From contig NZ_AP027291.1 in the NCBI RefSeq assembly GCF_030295745.1, positions 4,402,001 to 4,466,000 of the forward strand: a stretch of DNA of 64,000 bases, in the 5' to 3' direction. The stretch's first letter is position 1; every line of letters begins with the position of its first letter. Shown here one piece after another: positions 55,932-64,000 of this stretch. Made by a program: the position numbers and the translations under genes. A model generated the notes under the pieces. It had not been told where the DNA came from. It did not search any database and saw only the letters and a program-made list of their open reading frames with translations. The stretch is from Mycolicibacterium sp. TUM20985. Its GTDB lineage: Bacteria; Actinomycetota; Actinomycetes; Mycobacteriales; Mycobacteriaceae.

Positions 55932-57701
55932 TCAGCCGGGCAGGACCGGGATCGCACCCGCCACCATGAGTGGCCGCACCTCTACCCACATCAGGTCGTT
56001 CTCGGCGGCCGACCCCGAGAGTTGCAGCACCCCACGCTGATCCGCGACGTACAGGGTCGAGGGGTTGGCCGCGACCGTCGAGACCGGCGCGAGCAGGTTC
56101 TGACTGGGACCGTCGGAGTTGACACCGTCGAGGTTGACGTAGGACACCGGATGCTGCCGGTCGGTCCGGCTGACGACGATGTCGTCGCCGGTGCGCCACG
56201 ACAGCGACACGGCGGTGTCACCGAGCCCGAAGCCCAGCCGCCGGGGATAGGCCAGCGCATAGAGCCCGCCCTGGGTCTGCTCGACACCGGCGAGGATGAC
56301 CTGACCGTCGATGACCATCGCCGCGCGGGTGCCGTCGCGCGACAGCTGCAGCTCGGACAGCGGGCCGGGGAACTTGGTGAGCACCGCGGTGGCGTCGACG
56401 GGGATCCGGGCGGGCTGGCCCGAGGCCGCCTCCTGGATCACGCGCACGACGTTGATACCGTCCACCACCACCCAGATCGCATCGTCTAGTGACCAACTGG
56501 GACGTGACAGCGTGCGCCCGTCGATGACCTGGGAGGCGTTCCCACCGACCGGACCGATCCACAGCGACGACGCCATGTCCGGCGCGCCGGGACGCAGCGC
56601 CACCACCGAGGCCACCTCCTGACCGCTGCGTGACAGGGTCGCCGCCGCCTGGTCCGGCAGGTCGCCGAAGGAGCCCGCCACCCGCGGTGCCCGCTGACCG
56701 TCGAGTGACACCAGTGAGCCACCGAGTAGGGCGTGCAGACCGGCGGCGGCGCCGGGGTCGGCGCCGGGGTCGGTCGCCGCGACGTCGGAGGTGTTCCAGC
56801 CGTCGGCGAACCGGTCGTCGAGCGCCGCGCCATCGGAGTCGATCACGTACGGCCCGTTGATCCCCGACCGGTTCAGGGTCCATATGATCTGGGCGGCAAG
56901 CAATTGCCGGGAATGCGGATCAGTGGTCGACAGGTTCTCCAGGTCGATCTGCGCACCGCCGTAGCCCCGGCCGACGCCGGTCTTGCCGCCGTCGGCGCGC
57001 GTGACGGGCCCGCGCAACCGCAGCGGCGGACCGAGCAGATTGCGCACGGTGTTCGCCATCTCGGGCCGAGGGCCGGCCACCAGCTTGCTCACCAGCTCGG
57101 TGGCCAGTTGATCGGGATCCGATACCGCCACATAACGCGGGTCGGGAACGACGGTCTTGCCGGTCGGGTCGACGAAGTACAGCGTGTTGCGCTTGTAGGT
57201 CGACAGGAACTGCTGCCAGTCGAGGAAGACGCCATTCGGCAGCTTGTCTATACGCCAACCGCCCGAGGTCTTCACCAATTCGATCGGGCCGGGGTCGGGT
57301 AGTGCGCCCTCGCCGGTCTCGAACACGCCCATGTCGGACAGCGATCCCAGGATGTCGGCCTTCATGGTCACCGAAACGCTGTCGGGGCCCCGGGTTTCGA
57401 CGAAGACGACACGGTCGATCAGGAGGGCGCTGCCGGCGTCGTCCCACCCGTCGGACGCTGACTCGGTAAGGAATTGCCTGGCGGCGAGATGCCGATTCGC
57501 CGGATCGGCGGTGGCCTTGAGGAATTCCCGCAGCAGGACGTCGGGGTCCATGTCGGGAGTCGGGGTGGGCAGGCTGGGCGGGGCGGGGCGGTCCATGGTC
57601 CCCAACGCCTGGGGCGCCGAGGAACTCGGCACACCGGCACACCCCGCGATGGCCAGGACGAGGGCCAGCAGCAGCGAGACCACCGCCGGCGCCCGTGTCA
57701 C
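55932..57701 (-). CDS. lpqB: Lipoprotein LpqB (MtrAB accessory)
   Basis: A 589-aa lipoprotein that interacts with the MtrB sensor domain and affects its signalling. The signal peptide ends in a lipobox LAIAGC (Cys about 20). A GerMN-type domain (roughly 110-250) is followed by a beta-propeller-like C-terminal half. GTG 57701 overlaps the mtrB stop as GTGA, giving the conserved mtrA-mtrB-lpqB operon with coupled translation. No catalytic motif is evident. It ends 51 bases before the HNH gene begins on the same strand. Confidence 0.94.
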   Translation of the reverse strand: MTRAPAVVSLLLALVLAIAGCAGVPSSSAPQALGTMDRPAPPSLPTPTPDMDPDVLLREFLKATADPANRHLAARQFLTESASDGWDDAGSALLIDRVVFVETRGPDSVSVTMKADILGSLSDMGVFETGEGALPDPGPIELVKTSGGWRIDKLPNGVFLDWQQFLSTYKRNTLYFVDPTGKTVVPDPRYVAVSDPDQLATELVSKLVAGPRPEMANTVRNLLGPPLRLRGPVTRADGGKTGVGRGYGGAQIDLENLSTTDPHSRQLLAAQIIWTLNRSGINGPYVIDSDGAALDDRFADGWNTSDVAATDPGADPGAAAGLHALLGGSLVSLDGQRAPRVAGSFGDLPDQAAATLSRSGQEVASVVALRPGAPDMASSLWIGPVGGNASQVIDGRTLSRPSWSLDDAIWVVVDGINVVRVIQEAASGQPARIPVDATAVLTKFPGPLSELQLSRDGTRAAMVIDGQVILAGVEQTQGGLYALAYPRRLGFGLGDTAVSLSWRTGDDIVVSRTDRQHPVSYVNLDGVNSDGPSQNLLAPVSTVAANPSTLYVADQRGVLQLSGSAAENDLMWVEVRPLMVAGAIPVLPG

Positions 57702-59347
57702 GTGCGGTCCCCGGCGGGCTCGCGCTCGCGAACCGTGCGGCGCGGCGGGTTGTCGGGCCCAACGGGCTTGAGCGGCAACGGACTTGCCGTTACCTTGTGG
57801 CCGCGCACCAGCGGTAGCGTCAGCCGGAAGCAGGCTCCCTTGCCCGGCTCTCCCCACGCCTCGAGCCTGCCCTGGTGCAGCCGCGCGTCCTCGATCGAGA
57901 TGGCCAGCCCCAGCCCCGTGCCGCCGGATTGCCGGACCCGCGACGGATCGGACCGCCAGAATCGGCTGAACACCAACTTCTCCTCGCCGGGACGGAGCCC
58001 GACCCCGTAGTCGCGCACCGTGACCGCGACCGTGTCCTCGTCGGCGGCCATCCGGATCCGCACCGGCTTGCCCTCGGCGTGGTCGATCGCGTTGGCGATC
58101 AGGTTGCGCAGGATGCGCTCCACCCGCCGGGCGTCGACCTCCGCGATGACGACGTCCGCCGGCATGTCCACGATCAGCTCGACCGAGGCGTCCTTGGCTA
58201 GGTGCCCGACGTTCTCCAGCGCACTCTCGACCGTCAGCCGTAGGTCTTCGGACTCCACCGACAGCTCGGCGACGCCCGCATCGTGGCGCGAGATCTCGAG
58301 CAGGTCGCTGAGCAGCGTCTCGAACCGGTCGAGTTCGTTGACCATCAACTCGGTCGCCCGCCGCAGCGCGGGCTCGAGGTCGTCACTGTGGTCGTAGATC
58401 AGATCGGCGGCCATCCGAACCGTCGTCAGTGGGGTGCGCAGCTCGTGACTGACGTCAGAGGTGAAGCGGCGCTGGAGGTTTCCGAACTCCTCCAGTTGGG
58501 TGATCTGTCGCGACAGGCTCTCGGCCATGTCGTTGAACGACACGGCGAGCCGGGCCATGTCGTCCTCGCCCCGCACCGGCATGCGCTCGGTCAGGTGACC
58601 CTCGGCGAACCGCTCGGCGATGCGCGACGCCGACCGCACCGGCAGCACGATTTGGCGCGCCACCAGGAGCGCGATCGCGGCGAGGAGCCCGAGCAATACG
58701 ATGCCGCCGGTGACCATCGTGCCGCGCACCAATGCGATGGTGCTCTCCTCGTTGTTCAGCGGGAAGATCAGATACAGCTCGAGATTGGTGACCGGCGAAG
58801 ACGTCGGGCTGCCGACGATCAGGGCCGGCCCGGAGAAGCCGTCGGTGTTCACCGCGGCGTACTGATAGCTGACCTGACCGGCCTTGACGAAGTCCCTCAG
58901 CGCCGTGGGGATCTGCTGGATCGGGCCCGCGGCGGTCGCCGCCCGCGGTCCGTCCCCGGGCACGACGAGCACCGCGTCGAACGCACCTGCCAGTCCGGCA
59001 CCCGCGTCGACCTTGCGATCGATGAGGGTGTTGCGCGCCAATTGGAGGCTGCTGTCCAGCGAGCGCGTCTCCTCGCCCCCCACGATGCCGCTGACCGTGG
59101 TGCGCGCGCGCTCGATCTCCTCGGTCGCCCCGCGCACCTTGGCCTCGAGGATGCGATCGGTGATCTGACTTGTCAGGACGAAACCGAGCACGAGGATCAC
59201 GGCAAGCGACAACCCGATGGTCAGCGTGACCACCCGCAGCTGCAACGACCGACGCCACGCGAAGCTCAGCGCGCGGCCCAGGGTCCCCAGACCCCGCAGC
59301 ATCGGGGCCGAGCGGCTTCGAATGCGCCGCCTCGAGCCCCAGATCAC
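57698..59347 (-). CDS. mtrB: MtrB sensor histidine kinase
   Basis: A 549-aa membrane histidine kinase that controls cell division and cell-wall genes through MtrA. TM1 is near 38-60 (LRVVTLTIGLSLAVILVLGF), an extracellular sensor domain follows (about 62-205), and TM2 is near 208-230. HAMP (about 231-283) leads to the H-box SHELRTPLTTVRM (His about 299), N-box LRNLIANAIDHAE, G1 DYGVGL and G2 GGTGLGLAI. The tail after residue 515 is Pro/Arg-rich. GTG 59347 is 7 bases after the mtrA stop. It overlaps lpqB by four bases. Confidence 0.95.
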   Translation of the reverse strand: MIWGSRRRIRSRSAPMLRGLGTLGRALSFAWRRSLQLRVVTLTIGLSLAVILVLGFVLTSQITDRILEAKVRGATEEIERARTTVSGIVGGEETRSLDSSLQLARNTLIDRKVDAGAGLAGAFDAVLVVPGDGPRAATAAGPIQQIPTALRDFVKAGQVSYQYAAVNTDGFSGPALIVGSPTSSPVTNLELYLIFPLNNEESTIALVRGTMVTGGIVLLGLLAAIALLVARQIVLPVRSASRIAERFAEGHLTERMPVRGEDDMARLAVSFNDMAESLSRQITQLEEFGNLQRRFTSDVSHELRTPLTTVRMAADLIYDHSDDLEPALRRATELMVNELDRFETLLSDLLEISRHDAGVAELSVESEDLRLTVESALENVGHLAKDASVELIVDMPADVVIAEVDARRVERILRNLIANAIDHAEGKPVRIRMAADEDTVAVTVRDYGVGLRPGEEKLVFSRFWRSDPSRVRQSGGTGLGLAISIEDARLHQGRLEAWGEPGKGACFRLTLPLVRGHKVTASPLPLKPVGPDNPPRRTVREREPAGDRT

Positions 59348-59354
59348 TGCATCC

Positions 59355-60041
59355 TCACGGTGGCCCGGCCTTGTACCCCACTCCTCGAACGGTGAGCACC
59401 ACCTGCGGGTTCTCCGGATCAGTCTCGACCTTGGCGCGCAACCGCTGGACGTGCACGTTCACCAGGCGGGTATCAGCCGGGTGGCGATACCCCCAAACCT
59501 GTTCGAGCAGCACATCCCGAGTAAACACCTGCCGCGGTTTGCGTGCCAGCGCCACCAACAGGTCGAACTCCAGCGGCGTGAGGGAGATCTGCTCGCCGCC
59601 GCGGGTGACCTTGTGCGCGGGCACATCGATTTCGACGTCGGCGATGGACAACATCTCGGCGGGACCGTCGTCGTTGCGGCGCAGCCGCGCCCGGACCCGG
59701 GCGACGAGTTCCTTCTGCTTGAAGGGCTTCATTACGTAGTCGTCGGCGCCGGACTCCAGCCCCAGCACCACGTCCACGGTGTCGGTCTTGGCCGTCAGCA
59801 TGACGATCGGCACGCCCGAGTCGGCGCGCAGCACGCGGCACACGTCGATGCCGTTCATCCCGGGCAACATGAGGTCGAGCAGTACCAAATCGGGCCGTAG
59901 TTCTCGGACCGCGCTCAGCGCCTGAGTGCCGTCACCGATCACCGCGGTGTCGAAACCCTCGCCTCTCAGGACGATGGTGAGCATCTCGGCGAGCGACGGA
60001 TCGTCGTCGACGACCAGAATCCTTTGCCTCATGGTGCCCAT
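59355..60041 (-). CDS. mtrA: MtrA response regulator
   Basis: A 228-aa OmpR/PhoB-class response regulator, the same length as M. tuberculosis MtrA and essential there. The receiver domain has the acidic pocket VVDDDPSLAE, phospho-acceptor Asp56 in LLDLMLPG, and Lys in DDYVMKPFKQKE. The winged-helix domain (about 125-228) has SLTPLEFDLLVALARKPRQV and HVQRLRAKVE. Starting at ATG 60041 (MGTMRQR) gives the family length. The tmk gene ends 56 bases upstream of it on the same strand, so mtrA may be co-transcribed with tmk or have a promoter in that gap. Confidence 0.96.
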   Translation of the reverse strand: MGTMRQRILVVDDDPSLAEMLTIVLRGEGFDTAVIGDGTQALSAVRELRPDLVLLDLMLPGMNGIDVCRVLRADSGVPIVMLTAKTDTVDVVLGLESGADDYVMKPFKQKELVARVRARLRRNDDGPAEMLSIADVEIDVPAHKVTRGGEQISLTPLEFDLLVALARKPRQVFTRDVLLEQVWGYRHPADTRLVNVHVQRLRAKVETDPENPQVVLTVRGVGYKAGPP

Positions 60042-60097
60042 CGTGACACCGAAACGCGATAAATCCCGGTTACCACACCGGGCGTTTCGACTGCAGA

Positions 60098-60727
60098 TCA
60101 GCCCGCCAGCACCTGCGCGAGGTCGTGGGCGACCACGTCGGGACCGGCGACCGCCCAGCGTCCTGCCCACCGCGCCGCGGCGAGGGCGGCGTAGGCGGCA
60201 CCGGTCCGGCGTTGCAGACCGTCATCGCGCTCGTAGGCGTCACGGGCGCGGTCGGCCTCCGACTCCTCGCGGCGCCGGGCCCGCTCGGCCGCCAACTCGG
60301 TCGGCACCGCGAGCAGCACCTGCCAGTCGGGGGCGGGCATGGCGAACCGGCCGAACTCCAATCCCGCCACCCAGTCGACGACCTCGCCGTCGATCCCCTG
60401 ATGCAATCGCGCCGCGCTGTAGGCGGCGTTCGACGCGACGTAGCGATCGAGGATGACGACATCGTGTGACGCGCGCAGCCGCTCGATCTCGACCTTGGCG
60501 TCGGCCCGGTCGAGCGCGAAGAGCGTCGCCATCGCGTACACCGAGGACGCCAGGTCACCGTGTTCGCCGTGCAGGGCCTCCGCGGCGAGATCGGCGTGCA
60601 CCGACTGGTGGTAGCGCGGGAACGCCAGCCGGGCGACGGTCTTACCGGCCGCCTCCAACGAACTGCGCAGCCCATCGGTCAGTGTCCGCTTGCCTGCGCC
60701 GTCGACGCCCTCGATCGCGATGAGCAA
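60098..60727 (-). CDS. tmk: Thymidylate kinase
   Basis: A 209-aa dTMP kinase making dTDP for DNA synthesis. The P-loop is IEGVDGAGKRTL (residues 5-16), the DRX motif is VVILDRYVASNAAYS (about 92-106), and LAFPRYHQS and GEHGDLASSVYAMATLFALDR contribute substrate contacts typical of the mycobacterial enzyme. The start is TTG at 60727 with AGAGG 8 bases upstream; an in-frame GTG at 60736 is the alternative. It lies between mtrA downstream and the secreted lipase gene upstream, all on one strand. Confidence 0.94.
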   Translation of the reverse strand: MLIAIEGVDGAGKRTLTDGLRSSLEAAGKTVARLAFPRYHQSVHADLAAEALHGEHGDLASSVYAMATLFALDRADAKVEIERLRASHDVVILDRYVASNAAYSAARLHQGIDGEVVDWVAGLEFGRFAMPAPDWQVLLAVPTELAAERARRREESEADRARDAYERDDGLQRRTGAAYAALAAARWAGRWAVAGPDVVAHDLAQVLAG

Positions 60728-60783
60728 TGTGCACACCTCTCGAAATCGCGTCGCTCCTGCCCTCCGGCGGAGAGCGTAGCCCG

Positions 60784-62100
60784 CTAGAACCGTCCGCAGT
60801 TCGGCGTGGTCGGGACGCCGTTGAATCGATCGGCGATCCACTGCATCGCCGCCTCGCCGTCGACGAGCATCGGCAACGCGTGATTGATTACGAGCTTGTT
60901 CAGGAACGGCGGCTGTTCGTTGGTGCGGAACTCGACGTCGGCGCCCTTGGCGCACCAGTCACGGCCCAGCTGGTTGGCACCGGTCCACGGCACCAGCGGG
61001 TCGAAGCGGTTGCTGTTGATCAGCACGGGCGCAGCGGGTTTCAGCGTGCCGATGCGCTGCAGGTCGAACAGCGACCTGAACGGTTCGCGCTCGACGAGCG
61101 AGATGAGGTCCTCGGTGAAGTACGGCTGCAGGTGGCGAAACATGAACTTGGAGACCGTCTCGGCGATGCACTGATCCTGCACCTCTTGCAGGAGGTCGAC
61201 GCCCCGCGGCGTCATCGCCGCTCGGATCGCGTCCCCAAACTCGGGATAGGTGGTGATCACCGAGTTCAGCGCGTAGCCGACCACGCCGACCAGTGCGCTG
61301 CCGTCGGCATAGGGGAAGAGTTCTCTCAGGTCAGCGGGTGGCGCCCCCGCGTAGGTACCCACGACCTTGACTTCCGGAGCATAGGACGGTGCCAGTTCCG
61401 CAGCGGCTGCGGCCGCGCCGCCACCCTGCGAATAACCCCAAAAGGCGAGCGGGCCTTCGGGATCGAGTGAGGTGTCGGGGATTCTCATCGCGGCCCGGCC
61501 GGCGTCGAGCATGGCGTTGCCCTCCGCGACCCGGTTGACGTAGGTGTGGAGACCAGGCGTGCCAAGCCCCTGATAGTCGGTCATGACGATGGCGAACCCT
61601 CGCGCCACCATGGTCGCGACGAACAACTCCTCGTAGTTGAACGTCAAGTCGAGGTACGGGGAGAAGTGGATGCCCTGGTTGAACTGCCGCGATGGCGCAC
61701 ACTGATCGCCTTGGCCCTGGGTGCCAGGCCCGTAGACGATCAGTGGGCGCGGCCCATGCCCCGGCCAATCGTTGAACGGCTCGAAGTACGTGCCGGTCAC
61801 GGCGATCGGATTGCCGCGAGCGTCGTTGCTGCGGTACATGATTCGGGTGCCCGTCGCCATGATCGCACCGAGCTGCCCGGACGGTTCGAGGACCAAGCGG
61901 GACGGCTCGGTCCGGATGAGGTCACCGGGACGGCCGAGTGGCAGCGGTTCCGGTGGAGTGTAGAACGCCAGGTATTGGTCTTCGTTGTACTTCGGATCGC
62001 GTACGTCGTTCGTCGGATCGGGCTCCGCGCGCGACGGCGGGACCGTCGTAAGAGTTCCGCACAGCAACAGAACGAGAAGAACCCCCACGACCCGACTCAT
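60784..62100 (-). CDS. Secreted LIP-family lipase
   Basis: A 438-aa secretory lipase of the fungal-type LIP family (PF03583-like). A Sec signal peptide covers about residues 1-25 (VVGVLLVLLLCGTLTTV, cleavage after SRA). The nucleophile elbow is WGYSQGGGAAAAAAE (Ser about 187). The segments DYQGLGTPG (acidic residue) and the C-terminal FDPLVPWTGANQLGRDW and INHALPMLVDG (His) complete a plausible triad. Cysteines suggest disulfides. ATG 62100 has no strong ribosome site. It is inserted between tmk and sahH, which are neighbours in M. tuberculosis. Likely exported to act on host or environmental lipids or esters. Confidence 0.87.
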   Translation of the reverse strand: MSRVVGVLLVLLLCGTLTTVPPSRAEPDPTNDVRDPKYNEDQYLAFYTPPEPLPLGRPGDLIRTEPSRLVLEPSGQLGAIMATGTRIMYRSNDARGNPIAVTGTYFEPFNDWPGHGPRPLIVYGPGTQGQGDQCAPSRQFNQGIHFSPYLDLTFNYEELFVATMVARGFAIVMTDYQGLGTPGLHTYVNRVAEGNAMLDAGRAAMRIPDTSLDPEGPLAFWGYSQGGGAAAAAAELAPSYAPEVKVVGTYAGAPPADLRELFPYADGSALVGVVGYALNSVITTYPEFGDAIRAAMTPRGVDLLQEVQDQCIAETVSKFMFRHLQPYFTEDLISLVEREPFRSLFDLQRIGTLKPAAPVLINSNRFDPLVPWTGANQLGRDWCAKGADVEFRTNEQPPFLNKLVINHALPMLVDGEAAMQWIADRFNGVPTTPNCGRF

Positions 62101-62233
62101 GATGTCCGCAACCGTAACAGTCGGCGACACATTTGTAACGCGCACAACGAGACGCTCACATGAAAGTGGTTGTCTCACAGGGACTGATCACCAACGGGCC
62201 CGTCACGCACTCGATTGCTAGTTCTGCGCGCCA

Positions 62234-62710
62234 TCAGTCGTCGAACGCAGAGATGACCAGTTGGCTGCCGGTGCGGGTCAGGTACGCCGCGCTTCGCCAG
62301 CCCGACGAACTCAGGGTTTCGTCGAGGGCAGCGGACGTCAGGAAGGGACCCTCCGGAAGCTCAGACTCGAGGACCCCTTGGACGGTGGGCCGCTTGCCTT
62401 CCTCGATCGGTTGGTAAGCGGTGAGCAGTGCCGCCGTCGCCGGCTCAAGCGTCACCACCGCGTCGATCCAGTACGTCGTGGGAGCCGCGAGGCCGTCGGT
62501 CGCGCTGTTCCAGGTCACCCACGACGCCGACAGCGGGCTGCCGAGGGCGGGGAACCTCGTGGTCAACGGGCCGAGGTCGTGCCGAATCTCCGTGGGCGCG
62601 GGAACGGCAGCCTCGTCGGCCCCCTGGCAGCCCGTCAGCAGCGAGCAGGCGACCACACCGACGAGGAGCAGGCGTCTTACCGCCGCGCCGAGTGGCCAGT
62701 CATCGCACAT
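62234..62710 (-). CDS. Small secreted lipoprotein
   Basis: A 158-aa putative lipoprotein. The signal peptide RRLLLVGVVACSLLTGC ends in the lipobox LLTGC (Cys about 28), followed by a single mixed domain of about 130 residues with no recognised family. The start is ATG 62710 or 62713. Both lie inside the dyad element 62685-62749, which therefore encodes the first nine or so residues (MCDDWPLGA). No alternative ATG or GTG would leave a full signal peptide. It sits between sahH and the lipase, all on the minus strand. Function unknown. Confidence 0.7.
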   Translation of the reverse strand: MCDDWPLGAAVRRLLLVGVVACSLLTGCQGADEAAVPAPTEIRHDLGPLTTRFPALGSPLSASWVTWNSATDGLAAPTTYWIDAVVTLEPATAALLTAYQPIEEGKRPTVQGVLESELPEGPFLTSAALDETLSSSGWRSAAYLTRTGSQLVISAFDD

Positions 62711-62749
62711 CATTCGCGAATTCGCGTGCAACAACTGGCCACTCGGCGC
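62685..62749. repeat. Palindromic element with 16-bp perfect arms
   Basis: GCGCCGAGTGGCCAGT (62685-62700) is perfectly inverted as ACTGGCCACTCGGCGC (62734-62749). The 33-base centre holds the perfect palindrome CGCGAATTCGCG (62715-62726). It looks like a small non-autonomous intergenic repeat, and overlaps the 5' end of the lipoprotein gene. Confidence 0.8.
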
Positions 62750-62758
62750 AGGAAGAAC

Positions 62759-64000
<1,242 letters not shown>

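Overview
The window is GC-rich actinobacterial chromosome from a mycobacterium, most likely a rapidly growing Mycolicibacterium-type species. The assignment rests on gene content: WhiB1 and WhiB7, mycoredoxin, the AdnAB helicase-nuclease, UvrD2, SigH with its anti-sigma factor, MtrA-MtrB-LpqB, PdtaS, a DesA3-type desaturase, a wax ester synthase/diacylglycerol acyltransferase family protein, SecA1 and a 13E12-type HNH protein. From memory, gene order follows the M. tuberculosis stretch Rv3194c to Rv3248c. There are local insertions (a DoxX-like protein, a methyltransferase, a cupin-P450 pair, an aldo-keto reductase, an HNH protein, a secreted lipase, a small lipoprotein) and some M. tuberculosis genes of that stretch are missing. 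I see no rRNA, tRNA, CRISPR array, prophage or transposase.

Layout. 1-5.5 kb: membrane PDZ/Lon-type protease, DUF2342 protein, a YcaO-partner-like cyclodehydratase homologue, an ABC1 kinase, then whiB7 with a long leader (promoter, upstream ORF, terminator hairpin). 5.5-17 kb: DNA repair and redox block (uvrD2, mrx1, nudC, a TrkA-type potassium channel, adnB, adnA). 17-24.4 kb: hydrolase, alkyltransferase-like protein, kinase-fold protein, moeZ, secreted metalloprotease, TetR regulator, DUF3107, MmpS-like protein, ferritin-like protein. 24.6-32 kb: RNA helicase rhlE, beta-propeller membrane protein, ParA, phosphatase, isochorismate synthase, GNAT, membrane protein, lipid kinase. 32-36 kb: regulatory cluster whiB1, pdtaS, biotinylated protein, ribosomal protein bL37, rshA, sigH. 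35.6-43.6 kb: tRNA deacylase, SDR, methyltransferase, SRAP protein, aroA, rsgA, cupin, P450, aldo-keto reductase. 43.7-49.7 kb: acyl-CoA desaturase and its reductase, DUF6912, ppk2, WS/DGAT-like protein, Rv3235-family protein. 49.8-54.4 kb: secA1, hpf, comF. 54.5-64 kb: HNH protein, lpqB-mtrB-mtrA, tmk, lipase, lipoprotein, and the 3' part of sahH running off the window.

How genes fit together. Same-strand genes are often coupled by 4-base start/stop overlaps (GTGA, ATGA, and three TTGA cases). Convergent neighbours repeatedly share a CTAG that ends both genes. Several genes have a -10-like hexamer 6-8 bases before the start and no Shine-Dalgarno sequence, as expected of leaderless mRNAs. Regulation readable in the DNA includes the whiB7 attenuator leader, a CRP-type site before whiB1, a SigH-type promoter before sigH, and a shared palindromic operator in front of both the desaturase and its reductase.

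The least explained DNA is small-scale. Two tandem arrays copy the stop-codon region of nudC and secA1 at convergent junctions. Two structured intergenic dyads are present, one of which supplies the apparent start of a lipoprotein gene. A leaderless nine-codon upstream ORF precedes the TetR gene.
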